Program-made: the position numbers and the translations under genes
Assembly (NCBI RefSeq): GCF_001423765.1
Contig: NZ_LMPG01000015.1
Span: forward strand, 163,853 to 227,852
Direction of reading: 5' to 3'
Length of the DNA stretch: 64,000 nt
Origin: Sphingomonas sp. Leaf343
GTDB lineage: Bacteria > Pseudomonadota > Alphaproteobacteria > Sphingomonadales > Sphingomonadaceae
The notes under the pieces: model-generated
Database searches by the model: none
Told to the model about the DNA's origin: nothing
What the model saw: only the letters and a program-made list of their open reading frames with translations
In this document: positions 53,187-63,904 of the stretch, piece by piece
Layout of the letters: each line of letters starts with the position of its first letter
Position numbering within the stretch: the first letter of the stretch is position 1

Positions 53187-54524
53187 ATGTCGCACTCACC
53201 ATCCCAGCCGCTGACACTCGTCGCCACAGGTCCCTTGACCGGGCGCGTGACGGTGCCGGGGGACAAGTCGATCAGTCATCGGTCTCTGATGCTGTCGGCG
53301 CTGGCGGTGGGCGAAAGCCGGGTCGAGGGATTGCTGGAGGGTGAGGACGTCCTCGCCACCGCTGCTGCGATGCGGGCGATGGGTGCGGACATCGCGCGGG
53401 GCGAGGACGGCGTCTGGACGATCCACGGCGTCGGCGTCGGCGGGCTGCTGCAACCGGCGAACGTGCTCGACATGGGCAACTCGGGCACGTCGACGCGGTT
53501 GTTGATGGGACTGGTCGCGAGCCATCCGATCACCGCTACGTTCGTCGGCGACGCATCGCTGTCGAAGCGACCGATGGGGCGCGTGATCGAGCCGCTGATG
53601 AGCATGGGTGCGGCGGTGACGGCGTCGCCCGGCGGGCGGTTGCCGCTCATGCTGCGCGGGATCTGCCCGGCGGTGCCGATCACCTACACGCTGCCGGTTG
53701 CATCGGCGCAGGTGAAGTCCGCGATCCTGCTCGCCGGCCTCAACACGCCCGGCATAACGCGCGTGATCGAGCCGATCGCGACGCGCGACCATTCGGAGCG
53801 GATGCTGGCCGGGTTCGGCGCGAGGCTGACGGTCGAGCCGTCGCCGGCGGGGCGCGTCATCTCCCTCCACGGCGAGGCGGAATTGACGCCGCAGCAGATC
53901 GTCGTCCCCGGCGATCCTTCGTCGGCGGCGTTCTGGCTGGTCGCGGCGAGCATCGTGCCGGGATCGGACGTCACCGTCGCCAATGTCGGGCTGAACCCGA
54001 CGCGCACCGGCCTGATCGCGGCGTTGCGGCTGATGGGCGCCGATATCGAGGAACTGGACGCGCGCACCGTCGGCGGCGAGCCGGTCGCCGACCTGCGCGT
54101 GCGCCACGCGGCCCTTTCGGCGATCGAGGTGCCGCCCGACCTCGCGCCCAGCATGATCGACGAATATCCTGCGCTGTTCGTCGCGGCGGCCTTCGCTTCC
54201 GGGCGAACGGTGGCGCGAGGCGCGCACGAGTTGCGCGTCAAGGAATCGGATCGGATCGCGGCGATGAAAGCGGCGCTGGAAGCGTGTGGCGTGGTCTGCG
54301 ACGAGTTCGAGGACGGGCTGGCGGTGCAGGGTTCCGGTGGCGAACCGATCGCCGGCGATGCGACGATCGAGACCCATCTCGACCATCGCATCGCGATGAG
54401 CATGGCGGTGGCGGGACTGCATGCGCGCAAGGCGGTGACGATCGGCGACGCCAGCCCGATCGCGACCAGCTATCCCGGGTTCGTGGGCATCGCCACTGCG
54501 CTAGGGGCCGAGGTGATCGGTTGA
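53187..54524 (+). CDS. aroA: 3-phosphoshikimate 1-carboxyvinyltransferase (EPSP synthase), class II-like
   Basis: Sixth shikimate-pathway step. 445 residues. [78 protein letters not shown] and [14 protein letters not shown] track the class II enzymes of rhizobia (CP4 type) more closely than E. coli AroA. In the active-site loop the sequence is [12 protein letters not shown]; where the CP4 enzyme has Ala next to Thr, this one has Gly, as in sensitive class I enzymes. The stop overlaps the start of the next gene (TTGA). Confidence 0.96.
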   Translation: MSHSPSQPLTLVATGPLTGRVTVPGDKSISHRSLMLSALAVGESRVEGLLEGEDVLATAAAMRAMGADIARGEDGVWTIHGVGVGGLLQPANVLDMGNSGTSTRLLMGLVASHPITATFVGDASLSKRPMGRVIEPLMSMGAAVTASPGGRLPLMLRGICPAVPITYTLPVASAQVKSAILLAGLNTPGITRVIEPIATRDHSERMLAGFGARLTVEPSPAGRVISLHGEAELTPQQIVVPGDPSSAAFWLVAASIVPGSDVTVANVGLNPTRTGLIAALRLMGADIEELDARTVGGEPVADLRVRHAALSAIEVPPDLAPSMIDEYPALFVAAAFASGRTVARGAHELRVKESDRIAAMKAALEACGVVCDEFEDGLAVQGSGGEPIAGDATIETHLDHRIAMSMAVAGLHARKAVTIGDASPIATSYPGFVGIATALGAEVIG

Positions 54525-55495
54525 GAGTGGATCGGCGCCAGTTCGTTGCCGGCCTTGCCGCGCTCGCCGCGGCACCGGGCCGGGCGCGGGGGCCTGCGCG
54601 CTATCCCAAGCCGGATCGCGAGGCGATGGTGGCGGTCGAGGGTGGCCGCATCTACGTCCGCGTCAACGGCGATCTTCGGGGGCCGAAGCCGCCGGTCGTC
54701 TTCCTGCACGGCGGGCCGGGGGGGACGCACGGCGCGTATCTGGATGCGCTGGCGCTGGCGGACGAGCGCGCGGTGATCCTGTACGACCAGCTCGATTCGG
54801 GCCGGTCGGACCGACCGGATGATCCAGGGAACTGGCGGGTGTCGCGGTTCGTCGATGAACTCGATACGATGGCGCGGACGCTGGGTGTTGGGCGCTGGCA
54901 TGTCGTCGGACATAGCTGGGGCGGGACGGTCGCGCTGGAATATGGGGCCCGCCGTCCTGATGTGTTGTCCAGCCTGATCCTCGCCAGCCCGCTGATTTCC
55001 ACGCGCAGCTGGATCGCGGATGCCGATATGTTGCGGCGCGAACTGCCTGCCGATGTCCGGGAAGAACTGATCCGGTGCGACGCGCTGCCCGCGCCGCAGC
55101 CGGTGAGTTGCGAAACGGCAACGGGGGCGTTCTACGCGGCTTATAACGGCCGCGAGCCGGCCGGCGAGGGACACAAGGCGTATCGTTCGCAGTCGGGCCG
55201 CGGCTTCAATCTGAAGCTGTACGAAGCGATGTGGGGCCGTAGCGAATTCGTTTCGACCGGCAGCCTGAAGAACTACGATGGCGAGCCGTTGCTCGCGAAG
55301 CTGGACGGCGCACGAACGCTGTTCGTCGGCGGCCAGTATGACGAGGCGCGGCCGGGCACGCTGGCGGGGTTCGCCGCGCGCGTACCGGGCGCGGAGTGGG
55401 CGGTGGTACCGGGTGCCGCCCACGGCATCTTCACCGATCGCCCGGACGAATCGGTCGCGTTGTTGCGCGGCTGGATGCAAAGGCACGACACATGA
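54521..55495 (+). CDS. Exported alpha/beta hydrolase, proline iminopeptidase-like
   Basis: About 324 residues from the TTG overlapping the aroA stop; GTG 54527 is an alternative. The N-terminus [20 protein letters not shown] is a twin-arginine-type signal, so the enzyme is probably periplasmic. The fold is S33-like: [16 protein letters not shown] (oxyanion loop), [12 protein letters not shown], nucleophile Ser in [15 protein letters not shown], and the catalytic His in VPGAAHGIF. Likely releases N-terminal proline or acts on related small amides/esters. It is sandwiched by coupled stop/start overlaps between aroA and cmk. Confidence 0.88.
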   Translation: MRVDRRQFVAGLAALAAAPGRARGPARYPKPDREAMVAVEGGRIYVRVNGDLRGPKPPVVFLHGGPGGTHGAYLDALALADERAVILYDQLDSGRSDRPDDPGNWRVSRFVDELDTMARTLGVGRWHVVGHSWGGTVALEYGARRPDVLSSLILASPLISTRSWIADADMLRRELPADVREELIRCDALPAPQPVSCETATGAFYAAYNGREPAGEGHKAYRSQSGRGFNLKLYEAMWGRSEFVSTGSLKNYDGEPLLAKLDGARTLFVGGQYDEARPGTLAGFAARVPGAEWAVVPGAAHGIFTDRPDESVALLRGWMQRHDT

Positions 55496-56133
55496 TCATC
55501 GCGGTCGACGGCCCCGCCGCTTCGGGCAAGGGCACCATCGCCAGGGCATTGGCCCGGCATTACGGCCTGCCGCATCTCGACACCGGGCTGCTGTATCGCG
55601 CGGTGGCGTTCACCGTCCGCCGGCTGGAACTGGACCCGACGCGGGAGGCGGATGCGGTCGCGGCCTGCGATTTCGACGACCTGACGCTGGCCGACCCGGC
55701 GTTGCGCGACGACGATGTCGGGCAACTCGCCTCGATCGTGTCGGCGCATCCGCTGGTTCGCGCATCGTTGCTCCAGCGGCAGCGGCGCTTCGCCAATCAG
55801 GACGGCGGTGCGGTGCTGGACGGGCGCGACATCGGCACCGTGATCGCGCCGGATGCGGACGCCAAGCTGTTCGTGAAGGCGACCCCGCAAATCCGCGCGC
55901 GTCGCCGCCACACCGAACTCCAGTCGCGCGGGGATACCACCAGTTTCGACCGGGTGCTCGCCGACATCCGCGTGCGCGACGCGCGGGACAGCGGTCGCGA
56001 CGCCGCGCCGCTCATCATGGCGAGCGATGCCGCGCTGCTCGACACCACCTTCCTGTCGATCGAGGAGTCGATCCGTCGCGCGACCGTGCTGGTCGATGCC
56101 GCGTTCGCCGCGAAGGCGCGCGCAACAGAGTAG
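55492..56133 (+). CDS. cmk: Cytidylate kinase
   Basis: Phosphorylates CMP/dCMP. 213 residues. P-loop: VDGPAASGKGTIARALA (residues 5-21). LDTGLLYRAVA, LDGRDIGTVIAPDAD (nucleoside-binding), ATPQIRARRRHTEL (lid) and RDARDSGRDAAPL are all family motifs. It starts at the ATG overlapping the hydrolase stop (ATGA). The order aroA - cmk - rpsA - ihfB is an old conserved bacterial gene order, here with a hydrolase inserted after aroA. Confidence 0.97.
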   Translation: MIIAVDGPAASGKGTIARALARHYGLPHLDTGLLYRAVAFTVRRLELDPTREADAVAACDFDDLTLADPALRDDDVGQLASIVSAHPLVRASLLQRQRRFANQDGGAVLDGRDIGTVIAPDADAKLFVKATPQIRARRRHTELQSRGDTTSFDRVLADIRVRDARDSGRDAAPLIMASDAALLDTTFLSIEESIRRATVLVDAAFAAKARATE

Positions 56134-56379
56134 CGGGCAAGGCCGCGCGACCTTGCCGGCAAGCCGTTTTTGCGCTATCCGGCCCTGTCCGGCGGGCTGT
56201 GCTCGCGGAGGTCGGCGCGGAGGCATGTCCTCCTGCGCCCTTTTCGCATAGCCGCGAATCTCCTCCGCCTGCATCGGTTCGCGCGGATGCCGTGGCGGCA
56301 TGGGGTCGTCGCGGCGTTCAGGCCAAGACCAGCGGAACCAACCGCTTGGCCGGAAACAGACCGAGGAATACGCTTTTTC
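56134..56379 (+). promoter_or_regulatory. 246-base leader upstream of rpsA
   Basis: Between cmk and rpsA. A stem of GGCAAGG with CCTTGCC (about 56138-56158) is followed a few bases later by GTTTTT (near 56167-56172), possibly ending the cmk transcript. The rest is GC-rich, with GGAGG-containing stretches near 56207 and 56219-56232 that can fold. S1 is autoregulated through its leader in other bacteria; whether this leader does so is not shown. No known riboswitch class recognised. Confidence 0.4.
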
Positions 56380-58095
<1,716 letters not shown>

Positions 58096-58120
58096 GCATT
58101 CCGCAATATGTAAGACAATT

Positions 58121-58148
58121 AGGCCGGGAGCGATCCCGGCCTTTTTTT
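58121..58148 (+). terminator. Intrinsic terminator after rpsA
   Basis: AGGCCGGGA pairs perfectly with TCCCGGCCT around GCGA, followed by a run of seven T (58142-58148). It begins 25 bases after the rpsA stop and separates it from ihfB. Confidence 0.95.
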
Positions 58149-58236
58149 GTGGTAAATTTTTGTAAAACGCTCTTTTCCCCGCGCAAGTTGACTTGTATCA
58201 ACATCTTCAACTCAGCCGCCGGGGGGTGGAAGCACC

Positions 58237-58515
58237 GTGATTCGTTCCGAACTAGTTCAAAGACTTACTGACGCTCACAGGGATTTGACGCCCCGTGAGG
58301 TCGAACTCATCGTGTCGACGTTCTTCAACGAGATTACCGATCGTCTCGCCGCGGGCGGACGCGTGGAGATCCGTGGTTTCGGCGCTTTTTCAACGCGTTC
58401 GCGTGATGCCCGGACGGGGCGTAATCCCAGAACCGGTGAATCGGTGGATGTCGACGCAAAGCGCGTTCCATATTTCAAACCGGGCAAGGAAATGCGCGCA
58501 CGCCTCAACGTGTGA
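58237..58515 (+). CDS. ihfB: Integration host factor subunit beta
   Basis: DNA-bending protein, acts as a heterodimer with IHF-alpha. 92 residues, beginning at [23 protein letters not shown] for the dimer helices, then [20 protein letters not shown] (strands), [20 protein letters not shown] (the DNA-inserting arm with the RNP proline) and [11 protein letters not shown]. Located after rpsA as in many proteobacteria, but behind a terminator so it has its own promoter in the 88-base gap. Confidence 0.96.
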   Translation: MIRSELVQRLTDAHRDLTPREVELIVSTFFNEITDRLAAGGRVEIRGFGAFSTRSRDARTGRNPRTGESVDVDAKRVPYFKPGKEMRARLNV

Positions 58516-58689
58516 GCGCCAGCATTTTTCTTTCGGCCGGATTGCAATCGATGTCTGCTCAGACATATTGCCGACCAAGCGACGTGCCGGTCCGGCCGTG
58601 CGTAAAACAGGAACGTGTCAGTGGCTCGCTGGATGATCGCGCCCGTTGCGCTTGACTGGCTGCCACGACTGCGCTTCGTGGCGGGTCAT

Positions 58690-58774
58690 GCGGGCGTGGC
58701 GGAATCGGTAGACGCTGCCGACTTAAAATCGGTTTCCTGATGGAGTGCGGGTTCGATTCCCGCCGTCCGCACCA
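58690..58774 (+). tRNA. tRNA-Leu (anticodon TAA)
   Basis: An 85-base class II tRNA with encoded CCA. The acceptor is GCGGGCG with CGTCCGC (one G-T). The anticodon stem GCCGA/TCGGT holds the loop CTTAAAA, giving TAA (decodes TTA), a rare codon in such a GC-rich genome. A short variable arm and the T arm GCGGGTTCGATTCCCGC follow. Confidence 0.96.
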
Positions 58775-58889
58775 TTCCGTCCGGCGACGGCGACGGGTCA
58801 TGCCCGGTCCTGCCGACAGGGTGAAACGCCGTCTCGGACATTGGTCTGCTGACGCTCGCCCGGCGGTCAACGAACGGAATTTGCCGACG

Positions 58890-59390
58890 TCAGAGCAGCG
58901 ATGGCCACTCCAGCGCGAGCAGGCGCCGTTTGACCTCTATCCCGCCAGCGAATCCGGTCAGTCCGCCATTTGCGCCAACGACCCGGTGGCATGGTATGAC
59001 GATCGAGATCGGATTGCGGCCGTTCGCCGCGCCCACGGCGCGCGCGGCCATGGGGCTGCCGATCCGCCCGGCGATCTCGACATAGCTTCTCGTCTCGCCG
59101 AACGGGATGGCCAGCAATTCCTGCCAGACGCGCTGCTGGAATGTGGTTCCCGTCGGGCGCACGGGCAAATCGAAGACACGACGTCGACCGCCGAAATATT
59201 CGGTCAACTGTGCCATCGCCTGCTTCAGTACGGGATGGTCGTCCCGCGCAACCATGGGCGGCAGCCGGACGCGGGCCGGGGGGTCGTCGGGCCACGTGAT
59301 CGCCCGCAGCCAATCTCCGGCCGCCACCAGCGTCAGCGTTCCGACCGGCGAGTCGAACATGGCGCAGTATGGCACGTCCCCGGGCGTCAT
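58890..59390 (-). CDS. ogt: Methylated-DNA--protein-cysteine S-methyltransferase
   Basis: Repairs O6-methylguanine by transferring the methyl group to its own Cys. 166 residues. The acceptor is Cys134 in ISIVIPCHRVVGANGGLTGF. TTFQQRVWQELLAIPFGETR and YVEIAGRIGSP are the DNA-binding helix region with the Arg finger. The N-terminal domain is short, without an Ada-type zinc site, so it is the stand-alone Ogt type. ATG 59390 was taken; ATG 59360 is an internal alternative. Confidence 0.95.
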   Translation of the reverse strand: MTPGDVPYCAMFDSPVGTLTLVAAGDWLRAITWPDDPPARVRLPPMVARDDHPVLKQAMAQLTEYFGGRRRVFDLPVRPTGTTFQQRVWQELLAIPFGETRSYVEIAGRIGSPMAARAVGAANGRNPISIVIPCHRVVGANGGLTGFAGGIEVKRRLLALEWPSLL

Positions 59391-59452
59391 GCGGAAACCC
59401 TAGGATCGATGACGGGGAGCAGCCAGCCGGATCTGCGTGGAGATACGGTTCG

Positions 59453-60268
59453 ATGACGGTGATCGACGCGCATCAGCATTTCTGGTCGCTTGGCCTTCCC
59501 GATCATCACTGGCCCGGTCCCGACCTGCCGCCGATCTATCGCGACGTTCTGCCGGAGGAATTCCGGGCGATCATCGATCCGCGCGTAGCCGGGACGGTGC
59601 TGGTGCAGTCTCAGGCGAACGACGGCGATACGGACTGGTTGCTGAGCATTGCGAACGCCGAACCGATGGTGCTCGGCGTCGTCGGCTGGGTCGATCTCGC
59701 ATCGGCCTCGGCGCCGGATCGCATCGCCGCACTGGCGGGTCAGCCCCGGCTTCGGGGCCTGCGCGCTATGCTGGAATGTATTCCCGAGGTCGACTGGCTG
59801 ATGGAAGAGGCATTGACGCCGGCACTGCAGGCGATCGTGTCGCATGATCTCAGCCTCGACGTGCTGGTGGGGCCACGGCATCTGCCGATGCTCGCCCGCT
59901 TCGTCGACCGCTGGCCCGATTTGCGGGTGGTGATCGACCACGGTGCCAAGCCCTTCACCGCGCCCGAGCGATGGGGCGCATGGAAGGCCGATATCGCGGT
60001 GCTGGCGCGGCAGGGGGTACACTGCAAATTATCGGCGCTGCGGGTGGCGGGACAGCCGGATGCGGCGCTCCGGCCCACCGTCCTGCATCTGGTCGAACAG
60101 TTTTCCGATCGCCTCATGTGGGCCAGTGACTGGCCGGTCCTGACCCTGGTGGGGGAGGACCAGGGCGGCTGGCTGGACAGCGCGATCCGAATGTCGGGCC
60201 TATCCGGCGCTGCGCTGGACCAGCTTCTCGCCGGCTGTGCGCGGCGATTCTACGCCCTTGGCGGGTGA
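59453..60268 (+). CDS. Amidohydrolase-2 family sugar lactonase (fuconolactonase-like)
   Basis: A 271-residue TIM-barrel metal hydrolase. VIDAHQHFWSL at the N-terminus (the HxH metal site, with W typical of L-fuconolactone/L-rhamnonolactone hydrolases), DHHWPGPDLPPIYRDVLPEE, GTVLVQSQANDGDTDWLL and a C-terminal MWASDWPVLTL (metal Asp) fit the family. Catalyses opening of sugar 1,4- or 1,5-lactones. An aldo-keto reductase that could make such lactones is encoded 134 bases downstream on the same strand. The exact sugar is inferred only. Confidence 0.88.
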   Translation: MTVIDAHQHFWSLGLPDHHWPGPDLPPIYRDVLPEEFRAIIDPRVAGTVLVQSQANDGDTDWLLSIANAEPMVLGVVGWVDLASASAPDRIAALAGQPRLRGLRAMLECIPEVDWLMEEALTPALQAIVSHDLSLDVLVGPRHLPMLARFVDRWPDLRVVIDHGAKPFTAPERWGAWKADIAVLARQGVHCKLSALRVAGQPDAALRPTVLHLVEQFSDRLMWASDWPVLTLVGEDQGGWLDSAIRMSGLSGAALDQLLAGCARRFYALGG

Positions 60269-60402
60269 CGATCGGGCCTGTTCAACCGTATCGCTGCAAG
60301 CGCCTCATATTCCGACAAAATCGTTTGCACGAACTTGGTCCGGGACGGTAATCGATACCGATCCATATCGGGGTTCGGGACGGCGATGATCGTTGGGCGG
60401 GG

Positions 60403-61434
60403 ATGATTGTAAAACGGGCCCTCGGTGCCACCGGTCTATCGGTCAGCAGCATCGGACTGGGCGGTGCCGTCATGGGCAATCTGTATCGCAGCATCCCCGA
60501 GGAAATCGCCACCCGCACGCTGACGACCGCGCTGGATGCCGGTATCCGTTACATCGACACCGCACCGCATTATGGTCGCGGTCTCAGCGAGAAACGGATC
60601 GGGGATGTCGTTCGCGACCGGCCGGACGTGGTCCTGTCGACCAAGGTCGGTCGACTATTGGTGTCCGACATCGCGATCCCGCGCGAAAATGGCGGCGTGA
60701 CCGATGGCTTCCATTCGCCGATGCCGTTCCGGGGTATCTATGACTACAGCCGCGACGGCGTGCTGCGATCGTGGGAGCAGAGCCTGCAACGGCTTGGCGT
60801 CGCACGGGTCGACCTCCTTTATATTCACGACATCGGCGAGCGTCAGCATGGCGACGATCACGAGCGGATCTGGCGGCAACTGACCCGCGGCGGCGGCTTG
60901 ACCGCTCTGGAGGAATTGCGCGCCGCCGGCGAAATCAAGGGCTATGGCCTGGGCGTCAACGAAATCCCGTCCTGCCTGCGATTGCTGGCGGAAACACAGC
61001 TCGACGTGATCCTGCTGGCGGGCCGCTATACCCTGCTGGAACAGGACGCGCTCGACGCGCTCTTCCCGGCTTGTGGGAAGACCGGCACACCCGTCGTGAT
61101 CGGCGGCCCGTACAATTCCGGGATATTGGCGCAAGGGACGTTGTCGACCGCGCCGGTGACCTATGATTATGCGCCTGCCCCGACCGCGATCGTGGAGCGC
61201 GTGGCGCGGATCGAGGCGATCGCCGGCGACCATCGGGTGCCGCTCGCCGCCGCGGCATTGCAGTTGCCGCTGGCTCATCCGCAGGTGGCGAGCGTCATCC
61301 CCGGGCTGGGCGATTGCCGGGAGGTCGCGGCGACGATGACGCTGCTCGCCGCGCCGATCCCGGCGGAGTTCTGGCAGGACCTGATCGCCGCCGGCCTGCT
61401 GCATCCCGAATGTCCGCTGCCCAAGGCGGCCTGA
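60403..61434 (+). CDS. Aldo-keto reductase, D-threo-aldose/L-fucose dehydrogenase-like
   Basis: A 343-residue NAD(P)-dependent barrel enzyme. Catalytic tetrad: Asp and Tyr in YIDTAPHYGRGLSEKRIG, Lys in LSTKVGRLL, His in LLYIHDIGERQ. These spacings match the AKR group that oxidises L-fucose or D-threo-aldoses to aldonolactones. With the lactonase next door it would give fuconate in a non-phosphorylative pathway. The later enzymes (dehydratase, dehydrogenase, aldolase) and a sugar transporter are not in the window. The ATG at 60403 lies just after GGGCGGGG. Confidence 0.88.
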   Translation: MIVKRALGATGLSVSSIGLGGAVMGNLYRSIPEEIATRTLTTALDAGIRYIDTAPHYGRGLSEKRIGDVVRDRPDVVLSTKVGRLLVSDIAIPRENGGVTDGFHSPMPFRGIYDYSRDGVLRSWEQSLQRLGVARVDLLYIHDIGERQHGDDHERIWRQLTRGGGLTALEELRAAGEIKGYGLGVNEIPSCLRLLAETQLDVILLAGRYTLLEQDALDALFPACGKTGTPVVIGGPYNSGILAQGTLSTAPVTYDYAPAPTAIVERVARIEAIAGDHRVPLAAAALQLPLAHPQVASVIPGLGDCREVAATMTLLAAPIPAEFWQDLIAAGLLHPECPLPKAA

Positions 61435-61446
61435 CGTCCGGCGCGA

Positions 61447-62136
61447 TCAGCGCACCCAGCGATGTTCCCTGAACCATTTGGTGATGATGTACTTCACGCC
61501 GGCGACGACCGGCATGCCTTCGTGGATGGTCGCCTCGTTCGGCATGCCCTCCGCGTTCATGTTGTTCCACGTCAACAACATGCCGCGTTTCGGCGCGACC
61601 TTTATCCCGGCCTGCGGAAACCACGTCGCGCCGCCATCCTCGACATCGTTGAGATAGATCATCGCCGTCCAGGTTCGCTGCCCGCCCTCACGCTGCATTC
61701 GCTCCCAATAGCTTTCGCTTTCGTGGAAATAATCATGATGCGCACGGAATTGCTGGCCGGGGGCGTAACGCTGCCCCTGCATCGTCTCGCCATGGTCTGG
61801 ATCGATCCCGAGTAACGCGGCGATCGCCTCGTCGATCGGCTGCACGTCCGGTGACCAGCGGTCCATGTCACAACTGTCGGAGGTGCGGAAACCCTGATCG
61901 TTGCGATCGGACAACAGGGTGGACGGCCGGCGATTGGCATCGATCATCGCGACCATCCGCGCGCAGGTAGCCGCATCCAGGAAGTCATGATGGAAATACA
62001 CCTGGGCGGCGTCGACCGGCGCGCGCACCAGCGCGGGATCGGCATCGAGGCGGCGACCGACCTGGATGCCCACCTGACGACGGCCGAGCGCGGCGGGAGA
62101 AGGCTTCGAAGCAGTCTTGCGGGCGAAGAAACTCAT
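61447..62136 (-). CDS. 2-oxoglutarate/Fe(II) dioxygenase, prolyl 4-hydroxylase-like
   Basis: A 229-residue cytoplasmic-looking protein. The jelly-roll iron site is HHDYFHESESYW (His-x-Asp) and the distal His in TIHEGMPVVAG; KYIITKWFREH provides the 2-oxoglutarate Lys region. VEDGGATWFPQAGIKVAPKR is the usual prolyl hydroxylase strand pair. Bacterial members hydroxylate prolines in a few protein targets or small peptides; the target is unknown. It converges on the AKR gene 12 bases away and follows the RcnB gene. Confidence 0.9.
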   Translation of the reverse strand: MSFFARKTASKPSPAALGRRQVGIQVGRRLDADPALVRAPVDAAQVYFHHDFLDAATCARMVAMIDANRRPSTLLSDRNDQGFRTSDSCDMDRWSPDVQPIDEAIAALLGIDPDHGETMQGQRYAPGQQFRAHHDYFHESESYWERMQREGGQRTWTAMIYLNDVEDGGATWFPQAGIKVAPKRGMLLTWNNMNAEGMPNEATIHEGMPVVAGVKYIITKWFREHRWVR

Positions 62137-62207
62137 GCGCGCTTTTCCGCCGATCCGGCGGGCAAAGGCAAGACCCGGCGGACGTCCCGCCGGGCCTGTC
62201 GTGTCGA

Positions 62208-63161
62208 TTACCAGAAGATGCCGTACACCGCATCGACGACCTGGCCGGAGTCGAGATCGACGAGGAGCGCATCGTCATAATATCGTACCCACCGATACTG
62301 GCCATAGGCGTCGGGCAGGCGATAGCTCCACGGATCGGCGATCCAGTAATTCTGTCCCCAAAGCTGCGGAGCGAGGCTGAGGCCAATCGACAGCCGGCGA
62401 TAGCTGTTCCACCCATATGGTGCGTAATAACGGGGCAGGCGGTACGCGTTGCGGTTCACGCTGCGATAGCGGGTCCAGTCGTACCGGTTCTCCGACCGCC
62501 AACCACGATTCCAGGCCCGGCGGTCCTCGAACCGGCTGCGATCATAGGACTGGCCGCGCCAGCCATTGTTGTCGCCATAGCCGTAGCCATAGGTCCGGCG
62601 CTGCTGATCGCGCCGTCGGTCGTCGCGATCCCAGTTGCGGCGATCGTCATTGCGGCGATCATTGTCACGGGCATCATCGCGGCGTTCGTCCTCCCGCCAA
62701 TCCCGCCGGGGCTGATCGGGGCGAGCCTGAGCGGCCTCCAGCCGGTCGCGGCGTGGCCGATCCGGCCCCTGCCGATCCTGCCCCTGCCGGCCCTGCCACC
62801 CATTGCGGTCGTCATCGCGACGCGGATAGCGCTGGTCCATGCCGTCGCGGTTGCCCCCGCGGTTGCCACGATCAGCGCGCCGCTCGGGGCGGGGCTGGTC
62901 GGGACCCGCCTCCCGAAGTTGCGGTGCCGGGCGCGGCTGCGGGCGCGCTTCGTCACGGGGTGCGTCCTCGCGACGCCCCCTATCCATCTGGCTCCGATCC
63001 GTCTGGTCCCGAACCATCCGGGCACCCATGTCGGCGCGTATCCGGGCGACGTCGCCGCGACTCTGGCGACCGACATTGCCGTCGAGCTGACCTTCCTGCG
63101 CGGCAGCGGCGACGGGGATCAGCGTGGTCGCCATCAGCAGTGCCGAGATCCAGTTCCTCAT
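62208..63161 (-). CDS. RcnB-family periplasmic protein with long Arg/Asp-rich region
   Basis: A 317-residue exported protein. Signal peptide: MRNWISALLMATTLIPVAAA. A very long low-complexity stretch (about residues 45-205) is dominated by Arg, Asp, Gln and Pro (for example RDDARDNDRRNDDRRNWDRD). The C-terminal RcnB domain has YRLPRYYAPYGWNSYRRLSI, YWIADPWSYRLPDAYGQYRW and VRYYDDALLVDLDSGQVVDA, the conserved pattern. E. coli RcnB helps keep Ni/Co homeostasis; in sphingomonads many RcnB proteins occur with unclear roles. The Met at 63161 is chosen as it starts the signal peptide. Confidence 0.9.
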   Translation of the reverse strand: MRNWISALLMATTLIPVAAAAQEGQLDGNVGRQSRGDVARIRADMGARMVRDQTDRSQMDRGRREDAPRDEARPQPRPAPQLREAGPDQPRPERRADRGNRGGNRDGMDQRYPRRDDDRNGWQGRQGQDRQGPDRPRRDRLEAAQARPDQPRRDWREDERRDDARDNDRRNDDRRNWDRDDRRRDQQRRTYGYGYGDNNGWRGQSYDRSRFEDRRAWNRGWRSENRYDWTRYRSVNRNAYRLPRYYAPYGWNSYRRLSIGLSLAPQLWGQNYWIADPWSYRLPDAYGQYRWVRYYDDALLVDLDSGQVVDAVYGIFW

Positions 63162-63252
63162 GTCGTTCGTCCCGAACCACCGGCGCACGAGCCGGTCCCT
63201 ATGATGGACGGGATGTGCCATTCGCACGGCGAATGGAAGCTGAACCCGATCG

Positions 63253-63804
63253 TCAGCGATCCGACAGCTTCGGCGGCACCAGGGCTGGAACCACACGCGC
63301 GGCATCGGCGGGATCGATGCCGGGCCGCGCGCCGGCCGAGATCACTTCTTCGCCGCGAGCCGCCCTTGCCGCGCGGCCGATCGCCTCGATCAGGCGCGGA
63401 TAGATACCGCAGCGGCAGAGATTGGTGATCGCGCCACGGATCGCAGCCTCGTCCGGATCGGGATTGCGCCGGAGCAATATCGATGCTGCCATGACGATGC
63501 CGGGTACGCAAAAGCCGCATTGCACAACATTGTCCGCCAGAAATGCGAGTTGCAGCGGATGGCTACGCTCTCGCGACAGCCCCTCGATCGTGGTGACGTA
63601 GGTGCCCTCCGCCTCGGCGATCGTCATGCGGCAGGAGCGCACCGCACGGCCGTCGACATCGACGGTGCAGGCTCCGCAATGGCCGCTGCCGCAGCCATAT
63701 TTCGTCCCCGTCAGATTGGACGCGTCGCGCAACGCCCAGAGCAACGGCGTCGCCGGATCGAGGCGGTATTCGACGGCCTGGTTGTTGACGGTGAAGCGGG
63801 TCAT
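63253..63804 (-). CDS. [2Fe-2S] small subunit of a molybdenum hydroxylase (isoquinoline oxidoreductase alpha-like)
   Basis: A 183-residue iron-sulfur electron-transfer subunit. The plant-type cluster is GCGSGHCGACTVDVDGRAVR-SC (residues ~38-58) and the second cluster is QCGFCVPGIVMAASILL with NLCRCGIYPRLIEA. This is the small subunit of xanthine-oxidase-family enzymes such as isoquinoline 1-oxidoreductase or aldehyde dehydrogenase. The molybdopterin-binding large subunit normally sits next to it, but an RcnB gene follows and an insertion sequence begins about 100 bases upstream, so it looks orphaned here. The C-terminal tail (from about residue 155) is longer than usual. Confidence 0.92.
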   Translation of the reverse strand: MTRFTVNNQAVEYRLDPATPLLWALRDASNLTGTKYGCGSGHCGACTVDVDGRAVRSCRMTIAEAEGTYVTTIEGLSRERSHPLQLAFLADNVVQCGFCVPGIVMAASILLRRNPDPDEAAIRGAITNLCRCGIYPRLIEAIGRAARAARGEEVISAGARPGIDPADAARVVPALVPPKLSDR

Positions 63805-63904
63805 CCCGCGCGATCATAGAACGTCGGTGTCCCGAGCGAAATGGTCCCCGGACATTGAGACGACGTCCGAGGCGCGTCGCACAAGCAACGGATTGTATAT
63901 GTTT

